From Oceanimonas aquatica (GTDB lineage: Bacteria; Pseudomonadota; Gammaproteobacteria; Enterobacterales; Aeromonadaceae): DNA of 64,000 nucleotides. The stretch lies in NCBI RefSeq assembly GCF_030732065.1, contig NZ_JAVBHX010000002.1, positions 1-64,000 on the forward strand. The letters run 5' to 3'. Numbering within the stretch: position 1 is the stretch's first letter; each line of letters starts with the position of its first letter. Position numbers and translations under genes: made by a program. Below, one piece after another: positions 18,898 through 28,939 of this stretch. Below the pieces are notes generated by a model. It did not search any database, had not been told where the DNA came from, and worked only from the letters and a program-made list of their open reading frames with translations.

Positions 18898-19297
18898 GGA
18901 GCACGTTAGTTATTGTTTTGACAGACTTTACCCGGATATTCGGACTATGATCATGACCGAGAACAAGCTGCTGCGACTGCTCTTGCCCAGGGGGCTGAAA
19001 CAGCACCAGCAGTACGACTGCGGCATGGCCACAACTGCGTCCTATACCCTCGGAAAACCAGTATAAGGAGGGAATCAACAAATACAACGAAGCACCTGAA
19101 TCAATTGCGAATTCTGTAAAGTCGATCGCACTACGGCGTTAACAGCCTGTTGCGGGCGGAGAGGAAAATTGACATTACCCCCTGCTTTGTTTTCAATATG
19201 CCGGCACCATGAGAAGCAGAAGTGATTAAAAATTCAGTCATTCTGTGTGAAAATGCCTTACTCATGGACCTAATTATAAAAGCAAAGGAGACGTGCT
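18898..19297. promoter_or_regulatory. Shared sdhC/gltA control region
   Basis: This 400-base gap lies between the divergent sdhC and gltA genes and shows no credible gene. For gltA, a TTGACA (19169-19174) with a 17-base spacer before TTCAAT (19192-19197) is a plausible sigma-70 promoter, and AAAGGAG ahead of ATG 19298 is the ribosome site. A minus-strand promoter for sdhC was not clear. In E. coli this region carries CRP and ArcA sites; I found only a TGTGTGA half-site and no full match. Confidence 0.6.
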
Positions 19298-20587
19298 ATG
19301 GCTGACCAAAAGGCCACTCTGCATCTGCCCGGCAAGGAACCCGTTGAGCTTCCGATTGCCTCCGGCACCGCTGGCTACGATGTGATCGATATCAGTTCTC
19401 TCGGCTCACACGGTTACTTCACCTACGACCCCGGTTTCCTCGCGACCGCTTCCTGCCGGTCCGACATTACCTATATCGACGGTGACAAGGGTATTCTGCT
19501 GCATCGCGGCTACCCCATCGACCAACTGGCCCAGGACGCCAGCTACCTGGAAGTGTGCTATCTGCTGCTGTACGGCGAAGCCCCCACCGCCAAACAGTAT
19601 GAGCAGTTCCGCAACGACATCATGCGCCACACCATGGTGCACGAGCAGCTGTCTTCCTTCTTTAAAGGCTACCGCCGCGACGCCCACCCCATGTCCATCG
19701 TGTGTGGTGTTATCGCCGGCCTGTCCGCCTTCTATCACGATCCCATGGACATCAATGATCCGGTACACCGCGAACTGGCCGCCCAGCGCCTGATCGCCAA
19801 AATGCCGACCATTGCCGCCATGGCGTATAAATATTCCGTGGGTCAGCCGTTCGTCTATCCGCGTAACGAGCTGAGCTACGCCGGCAACTTCCTGCAAATG
19901 ATGTTTGCCGTGCCCTGCGAAGACTACCGGGTGAATCCGGTGGTTGAAAAAGCCATGGACCGCATCTTTACCCTGCATGCGGATCACGAGCAGAACGCCT
20001 CTACCTCTACCGTGCGTCTGTCCGGCTCCAGCGGCGCCAACCCGTTCGCCTGTATCGCCGCCGGTATTGCTTCCCTGTGGGGACCGGCTCACGGTGGCGC
20101 CAACGAGGCCTGCCTGCGCATGCTGGAAGAGATCGGCTCCGTGGATCGCATTCCCGAGTTTATCGAGCGCGCCAAGGACAAGGACGACCCCTTCCGCCTG
20201 ATGGGCTTTGGTCACCGGGTTTACAAGAACTTCGACCCCCGTGCCAAGGTCATGCGCGAAACCTGTCACGAAGTGCTGGACGACCTGAAGATTCAGGATC
20301 CGCTGCTGGACGTGGCCATGGAGCTGGAGCGCATTGCGCTGTCCGACGAGTACTTTGTGGAGCGCAAGCTGTACCCGAACGTCGACTTCTACTCAGGTAT
20401 CATTCTGAAGGCCATCGGCATTCCGACCAGCATGTTCACCGTGATCTTTGCTCTGGCCCGTACCGTGGGCTGGATGTCACACTGGAACGAAATGATGTCC
20501 GATCCCAAGCAGAAGATCGGTCGTCCGCGCCAGCTGTACACCGGTGCTGCGGAGCGCGACTTCAACAGCCAGGTGGCCGACAAGTAA
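19298..20587 (+). CDS. gltA: Citrate synthase
   Basis: A 429-residue type II (hexameric, NADH-sensitive type) citrate synthase, condensing acetyl-CoA and oxaloacetate. Catalytic and substrate residues lie in the [19 protein letters not shown] block, in [11 protein letters not shown] (active-site histidine), and in [14 protein letters not shown] followed by the aspartate region. The N-terminal beta domain ([12 protein letters not shown]) is the one that binds NADH in this type. It is divergent from sdhC, as in E. coli, and is followed by a strong terminator. Confidence 0.97.
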   Translation: MADQKATLHLPGKEPVELPIASGTAGYDVIDISSLGSHGYFTYDPGFLATASCRSDITYIDGDKGILLHRGYPIDQLAQDASYLEVCYLLLYGEAPTAKQYEQFRNDIMRHTMVHEQLSSFFKGYRRDAHPMSIVCGVIAGLSAFYHDPMDINDPVHRELAAQRLIAKMPTIAAMAYKYSVGQPFVYPRNELSYAGNFLQMMFAVPCEDYRVNPVVEKAMDRIFTLHADHEQNASTSTVRLSGSSGANPFACIAAGIASLWGPAHGGANEACLRMLEEIGSVDRIPEFIERAKDKDDPFRLMGFGHRVYKNFDPRAKVMRETCHEVLDDLKIQDPLLDVAMELERIALSDEYFVERKLYPNVDFYSGIILKAIGIPTSMFTVIFALARTVGWMSHWNEMMSDPKQKIGRPRQLYTGAAERDFNSQVADK

Positions 20588-20608
20588 TACTTGTTGTTAC
20601 CCCTGTGC

Positions 20609-20637
20609 AAAGGCCGGCATTTGCCGGCCTTTTTTTG
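20609..20637 (+). terminator. gltA terminator
   Basis: The stem AAAGGCCGGCA / TGCCGGCCTTT has a 2-base apical gap and is followed by a T7 run, 22 bases after the gltA stop. Its A-rich left side could also serve hsp20 on the other strand. Confidence 0.9.
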
Positions 20638-20655
20638 CGTCTGTGCCAGAGCTAC

Positions 20656-21162
20656 TCAGCCGTTAATACCGATACTGCGGCCGTTATCACCGTCCCCTGC
20701 CTTTCGTGGCACCGTGACCGTGAGCACCCCATCCTTGAAGTCGGCCTTGATGGCGCCGCTGTCGGCATCGGCCGGAAGCGCCAGCACCCGCTGAAAATGG
20801 CCATAGCTGCGCTCAATACGATGCAGCTTGTCGGTTTTTTCCTCATGCTCCTGCTTTTTCTCGCCCTGGATCACCAGCTGATCACCCTGCTGGGTGAGCT
20901 GAATGTCGTCCTTGCTGACACCGGGAATTTCCACGCTGATCACATAGCTCTCGTCACGCTCGCTGATGTCCAGGTTCGGCTTGAGCAGGCTCATGTCCGG
21001 CCAGCCCTTGCTGCCACCCTGCAGGCTGTGTTCAAACAGCCGGTCCATCTCCCGCTGCAGACGCAAAATGGGATGTGCGTCCTGCTCAGTGCCTTCTTCC
21101 TGCTCGTGACGAAACCAGTTCCAGGGCATCAACCTGGATCCGCGGCTTTGCTTACCTGCCAT
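20656..21162 (-). CDS. Small heat-shock protein (Hsp20 family)
   Basis: A 168-residue alpha-crystallin-domain chaperone. The crystallin fold runs from about residue 60 (KPNLDISERDESYVISVEIPG) through the GVSKDDIQLT and QGEKKQE strands to GVLTVTVPRKAG. A C-terminal IGI resembles the IxI/V anchoring motif used in oligomer assembly. The N-terminal part contains a WNWF stretch typical of class A-like bacterial Hsp20s. It is probably monocistronic: fbp upstream ends in its own terminator. No heat-shock (sigma-32) promoter was evident in the 190 bases upstream. Confidence 0.88.
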   Translation of the reverse strand: MAGKQSRGSRLMPWNWFRHEQEEGTEQDAHPILRLQREMDRLFEHSLQGGSKGWPDMSLLKPNLDISERDESYVISVEIPGVSKDDIQLTQQGDQLVIQGEKKQEHEEKTDKLHRIERSYGHFQRVLALPADADSGAIKADFKDGVLTVTVPRKAGDGDNGRSIGING

Positions 21163-21269
21163 AATACTGCTCCTTGCATTAACAAACTCTGTTCAATTAT
21201 TAACCAACCGTATCATCTTTCAAGGTGGGACAGCATGCGAATACCGTGCTGGCTAAAGTAACGGTTAAC

Positions 21270-21295
21270 GTCACTCCCACGAAGGCGGGAGTCCA
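21270..21295 (+). repeat. Intergenic repeat, GTCACTCCCGCGAAGGCGGGAGTCCA type
   Basis: This short palindrome has the stem CTCCC / GGGAG around CACGAAGGC and is followed by TCCA. Close relatives occur at 39678-39704, 47503-47530 and 53502-53529, always between genes. Confidence 0.65.
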
Positions 21296-21355
21296 GGGCG
21301 GCTTGCACAGCCACTTGCGGAAGAACAACGCACGGCTGGAACAATATCGAGCAAT

Positions 21356-21381
21356 AAAAAAGGCGCCGAAGCGCCTTTTTT
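21356..21381 (-). terminator. fbp terminator
   Basis: The stem AAAAAAGGCGC / GCGCCTTTTTT around CGAA lies 15 bases after the fbp stop. It has T runs on either strand but serves fbp on the minus strand. Confidence 0.88.
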
Positions 21382-21395
21382 ATCATCCCCTTGCC

Positions 21396-22415
21396 TTATT
21401 CGGCGACGGGGCTGGAATATTCGGCCATCATGCTTTCGGCCTTTTCCACCATGGCGGTGGAGCCCACGAAATAAGGCGTGCGCTGATGCAGCTCGGTCGG
21501 TTTGATTTCCATGATACGCTGAAAGCCGTCACTGGCCTTGCCGCCGGCCTGCTCGGCCAGGAACGCCAGGGGGTTGCACTCATACAGCAGACGCAGTTTG
21601 CCGTTGGGCGCACTGGTGCCGGACGGGTAAATGTAAATGCCGCCCTTGAGCATGTTGCGATGGAAGTCGGACACCAGGGAGCCGATATAGCGCGAAGTGT
21701 AGGGGCGCTTGGTGGTTTCGTCCTGCTCCTGACAGTACTTGAGGTACTTCTTCACCCCCTCGGGGAACTTGATGTAGTTACCCTCGTTGATGGAGTAGAT
21801 TTTGCCTTCTTCGGGAATGCGAATGTTCTCGTGAGACAGGCAGAAGGAGCCCAGCGACGGATCGTAGGTAAAGCCGTGTACGCCGTTACCGGTGGTGTAC
21901 ACCAGCATGGTGGAGGAGCCGTACACCACGTAGCCGGCGGCCACCTGGTTGACGCCCGGCTGCAGAAAGTCTTCCATCACCACAGGGGTACCCGGCTCGC
22001 TGACACGACGGTAGATGGAGAAAATGGTACCCACGGACACGTTCACGTCGATGTTGGATGAGCCGTCGAGGGGGTCCATCAGCACCACGTATTTGGCGTC
22101 GCTGCGCTTGGCGCTGTCGAAACACACGAAGTAGTCTTCTTCTTCGGAGGCAATGCCGCACACTTCGCCACGGGCTTCCAGGGCCGCCTTGAACTTGTCG
22201 TTGGCGAACACATCCAGCTTCTGCTGCACTTCCCCCTGCACGTTTTCGCTGCCATTGCTGCCGCCGATAATGTCGGTGACCAGGCCGGCGCGGTTGATCT
22301 CGCGGTTGACGATCTTGGCGGCGCGACGAATGGACGACAGCAGCGAGGTCAGCTCACCGGTGGCGCCGGGGTGTTCGGACTGTGTCTTTACGATGTATTC
22401 ACCCAGGGTAATCAT
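21396..22415 (-). CDS. fbp: Fructose-1,6-bisphosphatase class I
   Basis: A 339-residue gluconeogenic enzyme that dephosphorylates fructose 1,6-bisphosphate. The metal-binding acidic residues lie in [10 protein letters not shown] and the [20 protein letters not shown] core. The substrate region includes [38 protein letters not shown] and [17 protein letters not shown] 22415 is chosen because GAGGAAA stands just upstream and MITLGEYIV matches the family start; the longer frame begins with TTG. The 114 bases between it and kdsB show no clear terminator. Confidence 0.96.
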   Translation of the reverse strand: MITLGEYIVKTQSEHPGATGELTSLLSSIRRAAKIVNREINRAGLVTDIIGGSNGSENVQGEVQQKLDVFANDKFKAALEARGEVCGIASEEEDYFVCFDSAKRSDAKYVVLMDPLDGSSNIDVNVSVGTIFSIYRRVSEPGTPVVMEDFLQPGVNQVAAGYVVYGSSTMLVYTTGNGVHGFTYDPSLGSFCLSHENIRIPEEGKIYSINEGNYIKFPEGVKKYLKYCQEQDETTKRPYTSRYIGSLVSDFHRNMLKGGIYIYPSGTSAPNGKLRLLYECNPLAFLAEQAGGKASDGFQRIMEIKPTELHQRTPYFVGSTAMVEKAESMMAEYSSPVAE

Positions 22416-22529
22416 ACTTTTCCTCAAACATTTCCGTTGCGGGCGGCAGCGCCACCCCGTTTAGCGGGCAATGTACCCGTTTAACTTTTTTTTTGCAGTT
22501 AATTTAGTCAGCGAAACAAGATAACCGGC

Positions 22530-23279
22530 TCAGCCTTGAGCCAGATGCCTGCGTACCGCCTCCAGATCCGCCGGGGTATCCACCCCTGCCGGCGGCGCTT
22601 GCCGGGCCACGCCCAGGGCAATGTCTTCGCCGTGCCACAGCACCCGCAGTTGCTCGAGTTTCTCCAGCCGCTCCAGGGGGCCGGCGGGCAAGGCCACGTA
22701 ACGGCAAATAAAGCCCGCCCGGTAAGCATAGATGCCAATATGGCGCAGACAATGGTCAAGGCAGGGCTTGTTTTCGTTGATGCCATCGCGATCAAAGGGA
22801 ATGGGGGCCCGGCTGAAATACAGTGCCTTGCCGTGCAGGCTGTGCACCACCTTGACCACGTTGGGATCGGACAGTTCGTGGGCTTCCAGCAGCGGCGTGC
22901 CCAGAGTGGCCATGGGCGCATCGCTGGCCGCCAGCAGACCGGCCACCTGATCCACCAGGGCTGGCGGCAACAGGGGCTCGTCGCCCTGCACGTTGACCAC
23001 TATGTCGTCGGGCGCCAATTGCAGCTGCTCCACCACTTCCGCCAGCCGCTCGGTGCCGGACTCATGATGGCTGCCGGTGAGGCACACCTCCACGTTGCAG
23101 TCGGCCAGGGCCTCCTTGATCCGCTCGTCATCGGTGGCCACCACCACCCGGGCCGCACCGCTTTTCAGCGCCTGCTCGGCCACGTGCCGGATCATGGGCT
23201 TGCCGTGAATATCGGCCAGCGGCTTGCCCGGCAGCCGGGTAGACTGCATGCGGGCGGGGATCACGACGATAAAGCTCAT
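22530..23279 (-). CDS. kdsB: CMP-Kdo synthetase
   Basis: A 249-residue cytidylyltransferase that activates Kdo with CTP for lipopolysaccharide core synthesis. Signature stretches are [17 protein letters not shown] (nucleotide binding), [20 protein letters not shown] and [11 protein letters not shown] with the metal-binding aspartate. Its start overlaps ycaR by 4 bases. It belongs to the cluster msbA-lpxK-ycaR-kdsB for lipid A/Kdo synthesis and export, the same order as in E. coli apart from ycaQ. Confidence 0.96.
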   Translation of the reverse strand: MSFIVVIPARMQSTRLPGKPLADIHGKPMIRHVAEQALKSGAARVVVATDDERIKEALADCNVEVCLTGSHHESGTERLAEVVEQLQLAPDDIVVNVQGDEPLLPPALVDQVAGLLAASDAPMATLGTPLLEAHELSDPNVVKVVHSLHGKALYFSRAPIPFDRDGINENKPCLDHCLRHIGIYAYRAGFICRYVALPAGPLERLEKLEQLRVLWHGEDIALGVARQAPPAGVDTPADLEAVRRHLAQG

Positions 23280-23464
23280 CCCGGCAGCTCGTCCAGATCC
23301 AGCTTGCGGGCCCGGCTTTCCAGCAGTACCGGAATGTTTTCGGTAATGGGATAGGCCAGACGGTCAAAGCGACACACCAGCTCGTTGTGCTCCCGGTCCA
23401 GTTGCAGCTTGCCCTTGCACACCGGGCAGGCAATGATTTCCACCAGCTTGGCGTCAATCGCCAT
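23276..23464 (-). CDS. ycaR: YcaR/Trm112-family zinc-ribbon-like small protein
   Basis: A 62-residue protein of the UPF0434/Trm112 fold. The N-terminal [18 protein letters not shown] has the CPVCKG knuckle, and a single downstream cysteine (LVCRFD) matches the degraded second half usual in YcaR. The [16 protein letters not shown] end is conserved. Its molecular role is not settled. It overlaps lpxK by 11 bases upstream and kdsB by 4 downstream, so the three are probably translated as a coupled unit. Confidence 0.93.
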   Translation of the reverse strand: MAIDAKLVEIIACPVCKGKLQLDREHNELVCRFDRLAYPITENIPVLLESRARKLDLDELPG

Positions 23465-24416
23465 GATTCAGCTCCTTCAGTCGGTTAAGCAACAAATGTT
23501 CAAATTCGGTGGGCAGGCGCGCATCCACCGGCAAATACCAGCAATGTTCATGGCCGCCCGGCCATTTGACCGCGTCCTTTTCGGTGATCAGCAGGGGGGC
23601 GTCGGCAAGACCCGCCAGTTGTGCAGGTGTTACTGCCTGGTGATCACCCAGCGCCAGTTGCCGGTCCAGTATAAAGCCCTGCTCGCTCAGGGTGGTAAAA
23701 AAACGCGGCGGATGGCCGATGCCGGCCAGGGCATGCACGCTTGTTCCTGGTTCTGGCGCATTCCCCTCGCCGCTTACCGGACGCAGGGTGCCGGGGGCCA
23801 GGGTCATTAAATGCTCGCCGGGCTCACAGGGCCCGCCGTTGTTGATCACCGCATCCACCGATTCAAGCCGCCACGTGCCTTCGCGCAGCGGCCCCATGGG
23901 CAGCAAGTGGCCATTACCAAAACGGCGTTTGCCATCCACCACCACCAGCTCAATGTCACGGGCCAAGGCATAGTGCTGCAGGCCGTCATCGCTGATGATG
24001 ATGTCGGCGCCAAGACTGGCGAGCCGGGCGGCGGCCTCGGCTCGCCTGGGCCCCACCACCACCGGGCAGCCGGTGCGTTTAAAAATGAGTACCGGTTCGT
24101 CGCCGGCCTGGGCGGCGGTGGTGCTGTCACTCAGCGTCAGCGGATACTGTGCACTTTTGCCGCCATAGCCCCGGCTGATCACGCCAGGGGTGTAGCCCTG
24201 AGATCGCAGCCATTCAACCAGCCAGATCACCAGGGGGGTTTTGCCGTTGCCGCCCACGGTGAGGTTGCCCACCACGATCACCGGCACCGGTGCGCGATAA
24301 ACGCGCTTCAGTCCGTGACGAAACAGCCGGCGGCGCAGGCCGCTCACCAGCCCGAACAGCAGGCTGAGCGGCCATAGCAGCCAGAGCCAGGCAGCGCCTT
24401 GGTACCAGGCCGGCAT
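23454..24416 (-). CDS. lpxK: Tetraacyldisaccharide 4'-kinase
   Basis: A 320-residue inner-membrane-associated kinase of lipid A synthesis (Raetz pathway) that adds the 4'-phosphate. An N-terminal hydrophobic helix (about 6-27) anchors it. The P-loop [14 protein letters not shown] lies near residue 55, and the [19 protein letters not shown] stretch is family-typical. Its start overlaps the msbA stop by one base (TGATG-like junction). MsbA then flips the finished lipid A-core, so the neighbours act in sequence. Confidence 0.95.
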   Translation of the reverse strand: MPAWYQGAAWLWLLWPLSLLFGLVSGLRRRLFRHGLKRVYRAPVPVIVVGNLTVGGNGKTPLVIWLVEWLRSQGYTPGVISRGYGGKSAQYPLTLSDSTTAAQAGDEPVLIFKRTGCPVVVGPRRAEAAARLASLGADIIISDDGLQHYALARDIELVVVDGKRRFGNGHLLPMGPLREGTWRLESVDAVINNGGPCEPGEHLMTLAPGTLRPVSGEGNAPEPGTSVHALAGIGHPPRFFTTLSEQGFILDRQLALGDHQAVTPAQLAGLADAPLLITEKDAVKWPGGHEHCWYLPVDARLPTEFEHLLLNRLKELNHGD

Positions 24417-26167
24417 CAGTGCTCGCCGAACTGAATGGTTCGAAGCTGGGCGTAAGCGCCATTGTGAGCCATCAGCTCGGCGTGGTTGCCCCGCTCCACG
24501 ATGCGGCCTTCATCGATCACCAGGATCTCGTCGGCGTTCTCGATGGTGGACAGCCGGTGAGCAATCACCAGGGCGGTTCTGTCCTTGCGCAGCTCGTCCA
24601 GTGCGGCCTGAATGTGGCGTTCCGATTCGGTATCCAGCGCCGAGGTAGCTTCATCCAGAATCAACAGCGGCGCATTGCGCAGCAGCGCACGGGCAATGGC
24701 AATGCGCTGACGCTGGCCACCGGACAGGCTGGCGCCGTTTTCACCGATGACGGTGTCGTAACCCTGCTCCAGTTTGTTGATGAATTCGTCGGCATAGGCC
24801 ACCTTGGCCGCCGCCTCGATTTGCGCGCGGCTGTACTGGCCCTCGGCGGCATAGGCGATGTTGTTGGCGATGGTGTCGTTAAACAGATGCACATGCTGAG
24901 ACACCAGAGCAAACTGGCGACGCAGATCGCTGAGTTTATAGTCCTGAATATTGACGCCATCGAGACGAATTTCGCCCTCACTGATGTCGTAAAAACGGGT
25001 CAGCAGGCTGGCGATGGTGCTCTTGCCCGAGCCGGAGCGGCCCACCAGGGCGATGGTTTTGCCCGGCGCCAGGGTAAAGCTCACGTCCTTGAGGGCCGCC
25101 GCTTCCTTGGTGGGATAACGGAAGGTCACACCGTCAAACTCGATGCGGCCCTCGGCCCGTGCCAGCGGCTTGGTGCCGTTGTCGGGCTCGGAGTCGCTGT
25201 CGAGCAGCTCAAACAGGCTCTGACAGGCGGCAATGCCGCGCTGGTAGGGGCCATTGATCTGGGTCAGGCTCTTCAGCGGACGCATCAGCATCATCATGGA
25301 GGTGACGATCACGGTAAAGGTGCCCGGGGTCAGCTGCTCCTGCATACCGTCGAAGCTGGCCACATACAGCAGAATGGCCAGGGCGGTGGAGGCGATCACC
25401 TGTACCAGAGGGGTGCCCACGGCATTGGCGGCCACCATTTTCATGTTTTGCTGGCGCACCTTGTTGCTCACCTTGAAGAAACGATCGCCTTCCACCTGCT
25501 GGCCGTTGAACATCAGCACTTCCTTGTGGCCTTTCAGCATCTGCTCGGTGCTGCTGGTGATATTGCCCATGGCCGCCTGAATACCCTTGCTAATGCGGCG
25601 GAAACGACGGCTGATCACCGCGATCATCACGCCGACCACCGGACCCACCACAAAGAAGATCAACGACAGTTGCCAGGAGTGGTAGAACATCAGCCCCAGC
25701 AGGCCAATGACGGTGGCGCCTTCACGCACCAGGGTGACCAGGGTGGAGCTGGCCGCCGACGACACCTGAGATGAGTCGTAGGTCACCTTGGAGAGCAGAT
25801 TGCCGGTGTTGTGCTTGTCGAAAAACGCCACCGGCATGGCCATCAGCTTGTCGAACACCTGCTGTTGCAGCGCCATCACCACATGGTTGCCGACCCAGGC
25901 CATGCAATAACCCGAGAGAAAGGTACATACGCCGCGCAGGAACACGATGCCAATCACGAAAAACGGCATCCATTTCAGCACCGCCGGATTATCGCCGGTC
26001 AGGCCTTCGTCGATCAGCGGTTTGATGGAATAAACAAAGGTGGTGTCAACGGCGGCATAGCCGGCCATGCCGATAATGGCGGCCACCAGGCCGAGCTTGC
26101 GCTCCTTTACATAAGCCAGCAGGCGCTTGAGCACCGGCCAGGATGAGGAGTGTGCATCTTGGGACAT
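24416..26167 (-). CDS. msbA: Lipid A flippase, ABC transporter
   Basis: A 583-residue half-transporter with six transmembrane helices (about residues 20-310) fused to a nucleotide-binding domain. The latter has Walker A GRSGSGKST, signature LSGGQRQR and Walker B LLILDEATSALD followed by the H-loop IAHRLST. It flips core-lipid A across the inner membrane. Length and motifs equal E. coli MsbA (582). It is the first gene of the lpxK-ycaR-kdsB run and lies 27 bases after comEC. Confidence 0.96.
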   Translation of the reverse strand: MSQDAHSSSWPVLKRLLAYVKERKLGLVAAIIGMAGYAAVDTTFVYSIKPLIDEGLTGDNPAVLKWMPFFVIGIVFLRGVCTFLSGYCMAWVGNHVVMALQQQVFDKLMAMPVAFFDKHNTGNLLSKVTYDSSQVSSAASSTLVTLVREGATVIGLLGLMFYHSWQLSLIFFVVGPVVGVMIAVISRRFRRISKGIQAAMGNITSSTEQMLKGHKEVLMFNGQQVEGDRFFKVSNKVRQQNMKMVAANAVGTPLVQVIASTALAILLYVASFDGMQEQLTPGTFTVIVTSMMMLMRPLKSLTQINGPYQRGIAACQSLFELLDSDSEPDNGTKPLARAEGRIEFDGVTFRYPTKEAAALKDVSFTLAPGKTIALVGRSGSGKSTIASLLTRFYDISEGEIRLDGVNIQDYKLSDLRRQFALVSQHVHLFNDTIANNIAYAAEGQYSRAQIEAAAKVAYADEFINKLEQGYDTVIGENGASLSGGQRQRIAIARALLRNAPLLILDEATSALDTESERHIQAALDELRKDRTALVIAHRLSTIENADEILVIDEGRIVERGNHAELMAHNGAYAQLRTIQFGEH

Positions 26168-26194
26168 AAGGACTCTGCCGTAAAAAACGAGGCG

Positions 26195-28399
26195 CTATTC
26201 TAACGGCTTGGGGGGGTTCCCGCCAGTCGTGCGCCAGGCAGCCAGCCGATGATACCAGGGTCCGGGGCGGCCATGCCCCAGTCTGCGCCATCTGGTGCCG
26301 TTTGCCACCAGATGGATCATGCCGTCATCACCGGTGATCCACTGCTCAACACCGGCATGCCGGTAACGGGCCACCACCTCGGGCGCGGGAAAGCTCCAGC
26401 GGTTGGTAAAGCCCGCGGTATGCACCACCGCAGCCGGCGCCACCACACCGATAAAGCGTTCACTCGACGAACTGCGGCTGCCATGATGAGGGCTCAGCAA
26501 CAATTGCGCCCGAAGCGGCGCACCGTGCGCCAGAAGCGCCTGCTCTGCCCGCTTTTCAATATCACCGGTCAGCAGCAGCGCGAGCCGGCCATCGGTGATG
26601 CGCAGTACGCAGGAGTCGTTATTGCTGTGCCCGCTGATGGCCACCGGCCACAGCATTTCCAGCCTGAGATGTCCCCACTGCCGCCACTGGCCGGCCCGGC
26701 ACGGCATACCGTGAGGCCAGGCCCCCCAGCGGTGGCGCACCGGCAGTTGGGTAGCCAGGTAATCCCGGTTGGCACTGTGATCGCTGTCGTGATGGCTGAC
26801 AACCAGATAATCGAGCTCCTTGATCCCCAGCCGTGCCAGCAATGGCAAAATCACCCCGTCCGCCATATTGAACCCGGACGGAAAGCGGTTACCGGTGTCA
26901 TACAACAACGCCCGCTGGCCCTGAGTGACCAGCACCGACAGCCCCTGCCCCACATCCAGTACCCGCACCTGCCAGGCCGGTCCGGGCCAAAGAGCCAGAA
27001 TTCCCAGCCAGCCAAGGGCCAACCCCAGCCAGCGTGCCGACGGCAGCGCCGTCAGCAATGGCAGCAACAGCGCCAGCAACACCATGCCCTGTATCCATGC
27101 CGGCAGTTCGGCCCAGGGTGAAACTCTGTCGGCCAGCCAGTGCAACCCGCTCATCAGTGGCGTAAACAAGGCATTCAGCACCCCAAACACCGGCGCCGCC
27201 GCACCCGGCCCTATCAACAACAGGCCACAGGCCAGCAGCAACAGGGGGATCAGCAACACGGAAAACAGCGGGATCAGCACCAGATTGGCCGGTACCGACA
27301 GCCAGCTGATGCCGCCAAACAACAACATCACCAAGGGCAGCAGCAATATGCCCAGCCCCAGTTGCAGGCGCAGCAGCCCGTAACGGCCCCGGCCACCGGC
27401 CAGCCACAGCAGGGCCGCTACTGCCAGCACCGATAACCAGAACCCCTGATTCAGCGCCAACCAGGGATTGAACAACAGCAACAGGGCCATGGTCAGCAAC
27501 AGAATACGCCGGCCGCTCCAGAACCGGCCCCACCACAACAGCCCCAGCCATAACACCAGCATCAACAGAGCGCGCTGGGTGGCCACGCCAAAGCCCGCGA
27601 GCCAGGCATAACCGGTGGCCAGTGTCAGTGCCGCCATCAACCCGATGGAGTGATGACCACTGATCCGTCCTGCCAGCCAGCCCAGCGCCGCCACCAGACC
27701 AATATGCAGGCCGGAAATGGCAAACAGGTGACTGACGCCCAATGCCCGCAGCATGTCCCAGTCCTTCGGTTGCAGCTCGCCGCGTTCACCAAAGCCCAGC
27801 GCGCGCAGCCAGGGGCGCGCCTCCAGTTCAGTGGTGGCCGCATGAAATCGCGTCAGCAATACCGCTCTGGCGCCGGGGGCAACCTGCTGATGAGCAAGGG
27901 TGCCGGTAATATAACCCCGGGCGGTGATCCCCTGCCCCAGCATCCAGCGGGCACTGTTAAAACTGCCCGGGTTGGCCAGGGCATGAGGCACATAAAGTCG
28001 AGTGATGGCGCTGAAGGAATCCCCTTTTTGCGGTGGCGCCGCCGTGCCATACCAGCTCAGCAGAACACGAGGCCGGGGCAAAAGTGCTTGACCATCAAGG
28101 TGCGACAGACCGACAATCAGCCGGCTGGCGCCGTCGTGCCGGGGCTGAACCTCGACTACACTGGCAGTGATGAGTTGGCTGCGTTCCCCCACCCCGGGTG
28201 TTTTAAGCCAGGCCAGGTGCCAGTGACTGACACACAGCACCCAGACCAACCCCAGCAGAAAACCGGCCAGCGCGGGCCGGGAGCGCCAGCACACAACGCC
28301 GATGATCGCCGGCAGCAGCCAGGCGTCCCAGGCCGGCAACCAGGGCCAGACCAGGGTGCTGGTTACTCCGGCACAAAAAAAGAACAGCCGCTTGTCCAT
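26195..28399 (-). CDS. comEC: DNA uptake channel ComEC/Rec2
   Basis: A 734-residue membrane protein. The N-terminal DUF4131 region with early helices and an OB-like segment (about 20-170) is followed by the competence domain with many helices (about 215-470; FAISGLHIGLVAALGWLAG is conserved). The C-terminal metallo-beta-lactamase-like domain (about 490-720) has VVSHHDSDHS and the LLSPHHGSRSSSS motif. It forms the inner-membrane pore for transforming DNA. ATG 28399 is used, as upstream codons in the frame lie antisense to the next gene. E. coli has this gene (ycaI) in the same place. Confidence 0.92.
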   Translation of the reverse strand: MDKRLFFFCAGVTSTLVWPWLPAWDAWLLPAIIGVVCWRSRPALAGFLLGLVWVLCVSHWHLAWLKTPGVGERSQLITASVVEVQPRHDGASRLIVGLSHLDGQALLPRPRVLLSWYGTAAPPQKGDSFSAITRLYVPHALANPGSFNSARWMLGQGITARGYITGTLAHQQVAPGARAVLLTRFHAATTELEARPWLRALGFGERGELQPKDWDMLRALGVSHLFAISGLHIGLVAALGWLAGRISGHHSIGLMAALTLATGYAWLAGFGVATQRALLMLVLWLGLLWWGRFWSGRRILLLTMALLLLFNPWLALNQGFWLSVLAVAALLWLAGGRGRYGLLRLQLGLGILLLPLVMLLFGGISWLSVPANLVLIPLFSVLLIPLLLLACGLLLIGPGAAAPVFGVLNALFTPLMSGLHWLADRVSPWAELPAWIQGMVLLALLLPLLTALPSARWLGLALGWLGILALWPGPAWQVRVLDVGQGLSVLVTQGQRALLYDTGNRFPSGFNMADGVILPLLARLGIKELDYLVVSHHDSDHSANRDYLATQLPVRHRWGAWPHGMPCRAGQWRQWGHLRLEMLWPVAISGHSNNDSCVLRITDGRLALLLTGDIEKRAEQALLAHGAPLRAQLLLSPHHGSRSSSSERFIGVVAPAAVVHTAGFTNRWSFPAPEVVARYRHAGVEQWITGDDGMIHLVANGTRWRRLGHGRPGPWYHRLAAWRTTGGNPPKPLE

Positions 28400-28426
28400 C
28401 CGGTAAGTATTGCGGACCTGGAGCAG

Positions 28427-28939
28427 ATGCCAAGAAAGATCCTGAAACGTCTGATGCCCGAACACGGTACCATCAGAAACCATAAATACCTGAGCCTGTT
28501 TGGCCACCGGCTGCATGACACCAACCTCTGGCACCTGAACCGCCATTCGGCCGCCGGCGCCTTTGCCGTGGGCCTGTTCTGTGCCTGGATGCCCATTCCC
28601 TTTCAGATGGTGGCGGCGGCCTGTGGCGCCATGCTGTTTCGGGTCAACCTGCCGTTGTCGGCGGTGCTGGTGTGGTTCACCAACCCGCTCACCATGCCGC
28701 CCATGTTTTACTTCGCCTACCGGCTGGGCTCCTTTCTGCTGAATCGCCCTCCACACTACCAGCATTTTGAAGTCAGCCTGAGCTGGCTGGCCGGGGCCAT
28801 GACCAGTGCCGGCCCGCCCTTTCTGCTTGGGTGCGTGGTGCTGGGGCTGGTAAGCTCGGCCATCGGCTACATGTTTATTCACGGCCTGTGGCGCTGGTCG
28901 GTGTCGCGCCAGTGGAAACGCCGGCGCCGGGGCCGCTGA
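28427..28939 (+). CDS. DUF2062 membrane protein, copy A
   Basis: A 170-residue inner-membrane protein of the DUF2062 family, function unknown. The conserved core is LWHLNRHSAAGAFAVGLFC, WFTNPLTMPPMFYFAYRLG (about 83-101), and a last helix near 130-155 followed by a basic tail. The ATG has GGAG seven bases before it. Only 27 bases separate this start from the divergent comEC start, so at least one promoter must lie inside the other gene. Copy B follows with a one-base overlap. Confidence 0.85.
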   Translation: MPRKILKRLMPEHGTIRNHKYLSLFGHRLHDTNLWHLNRHSAAGAFAVGLFCAWMPIPFQMVAAACGAMLFRVNLPLSAVLVWFTNPLTMPPMFYFAYRLGSFLLNRPPHYQHFEVSLSWLAGAMTSAGPPFLLGCVVLGLVSSAIGYMFIHGLWRWSVSRQWKRRRRGR

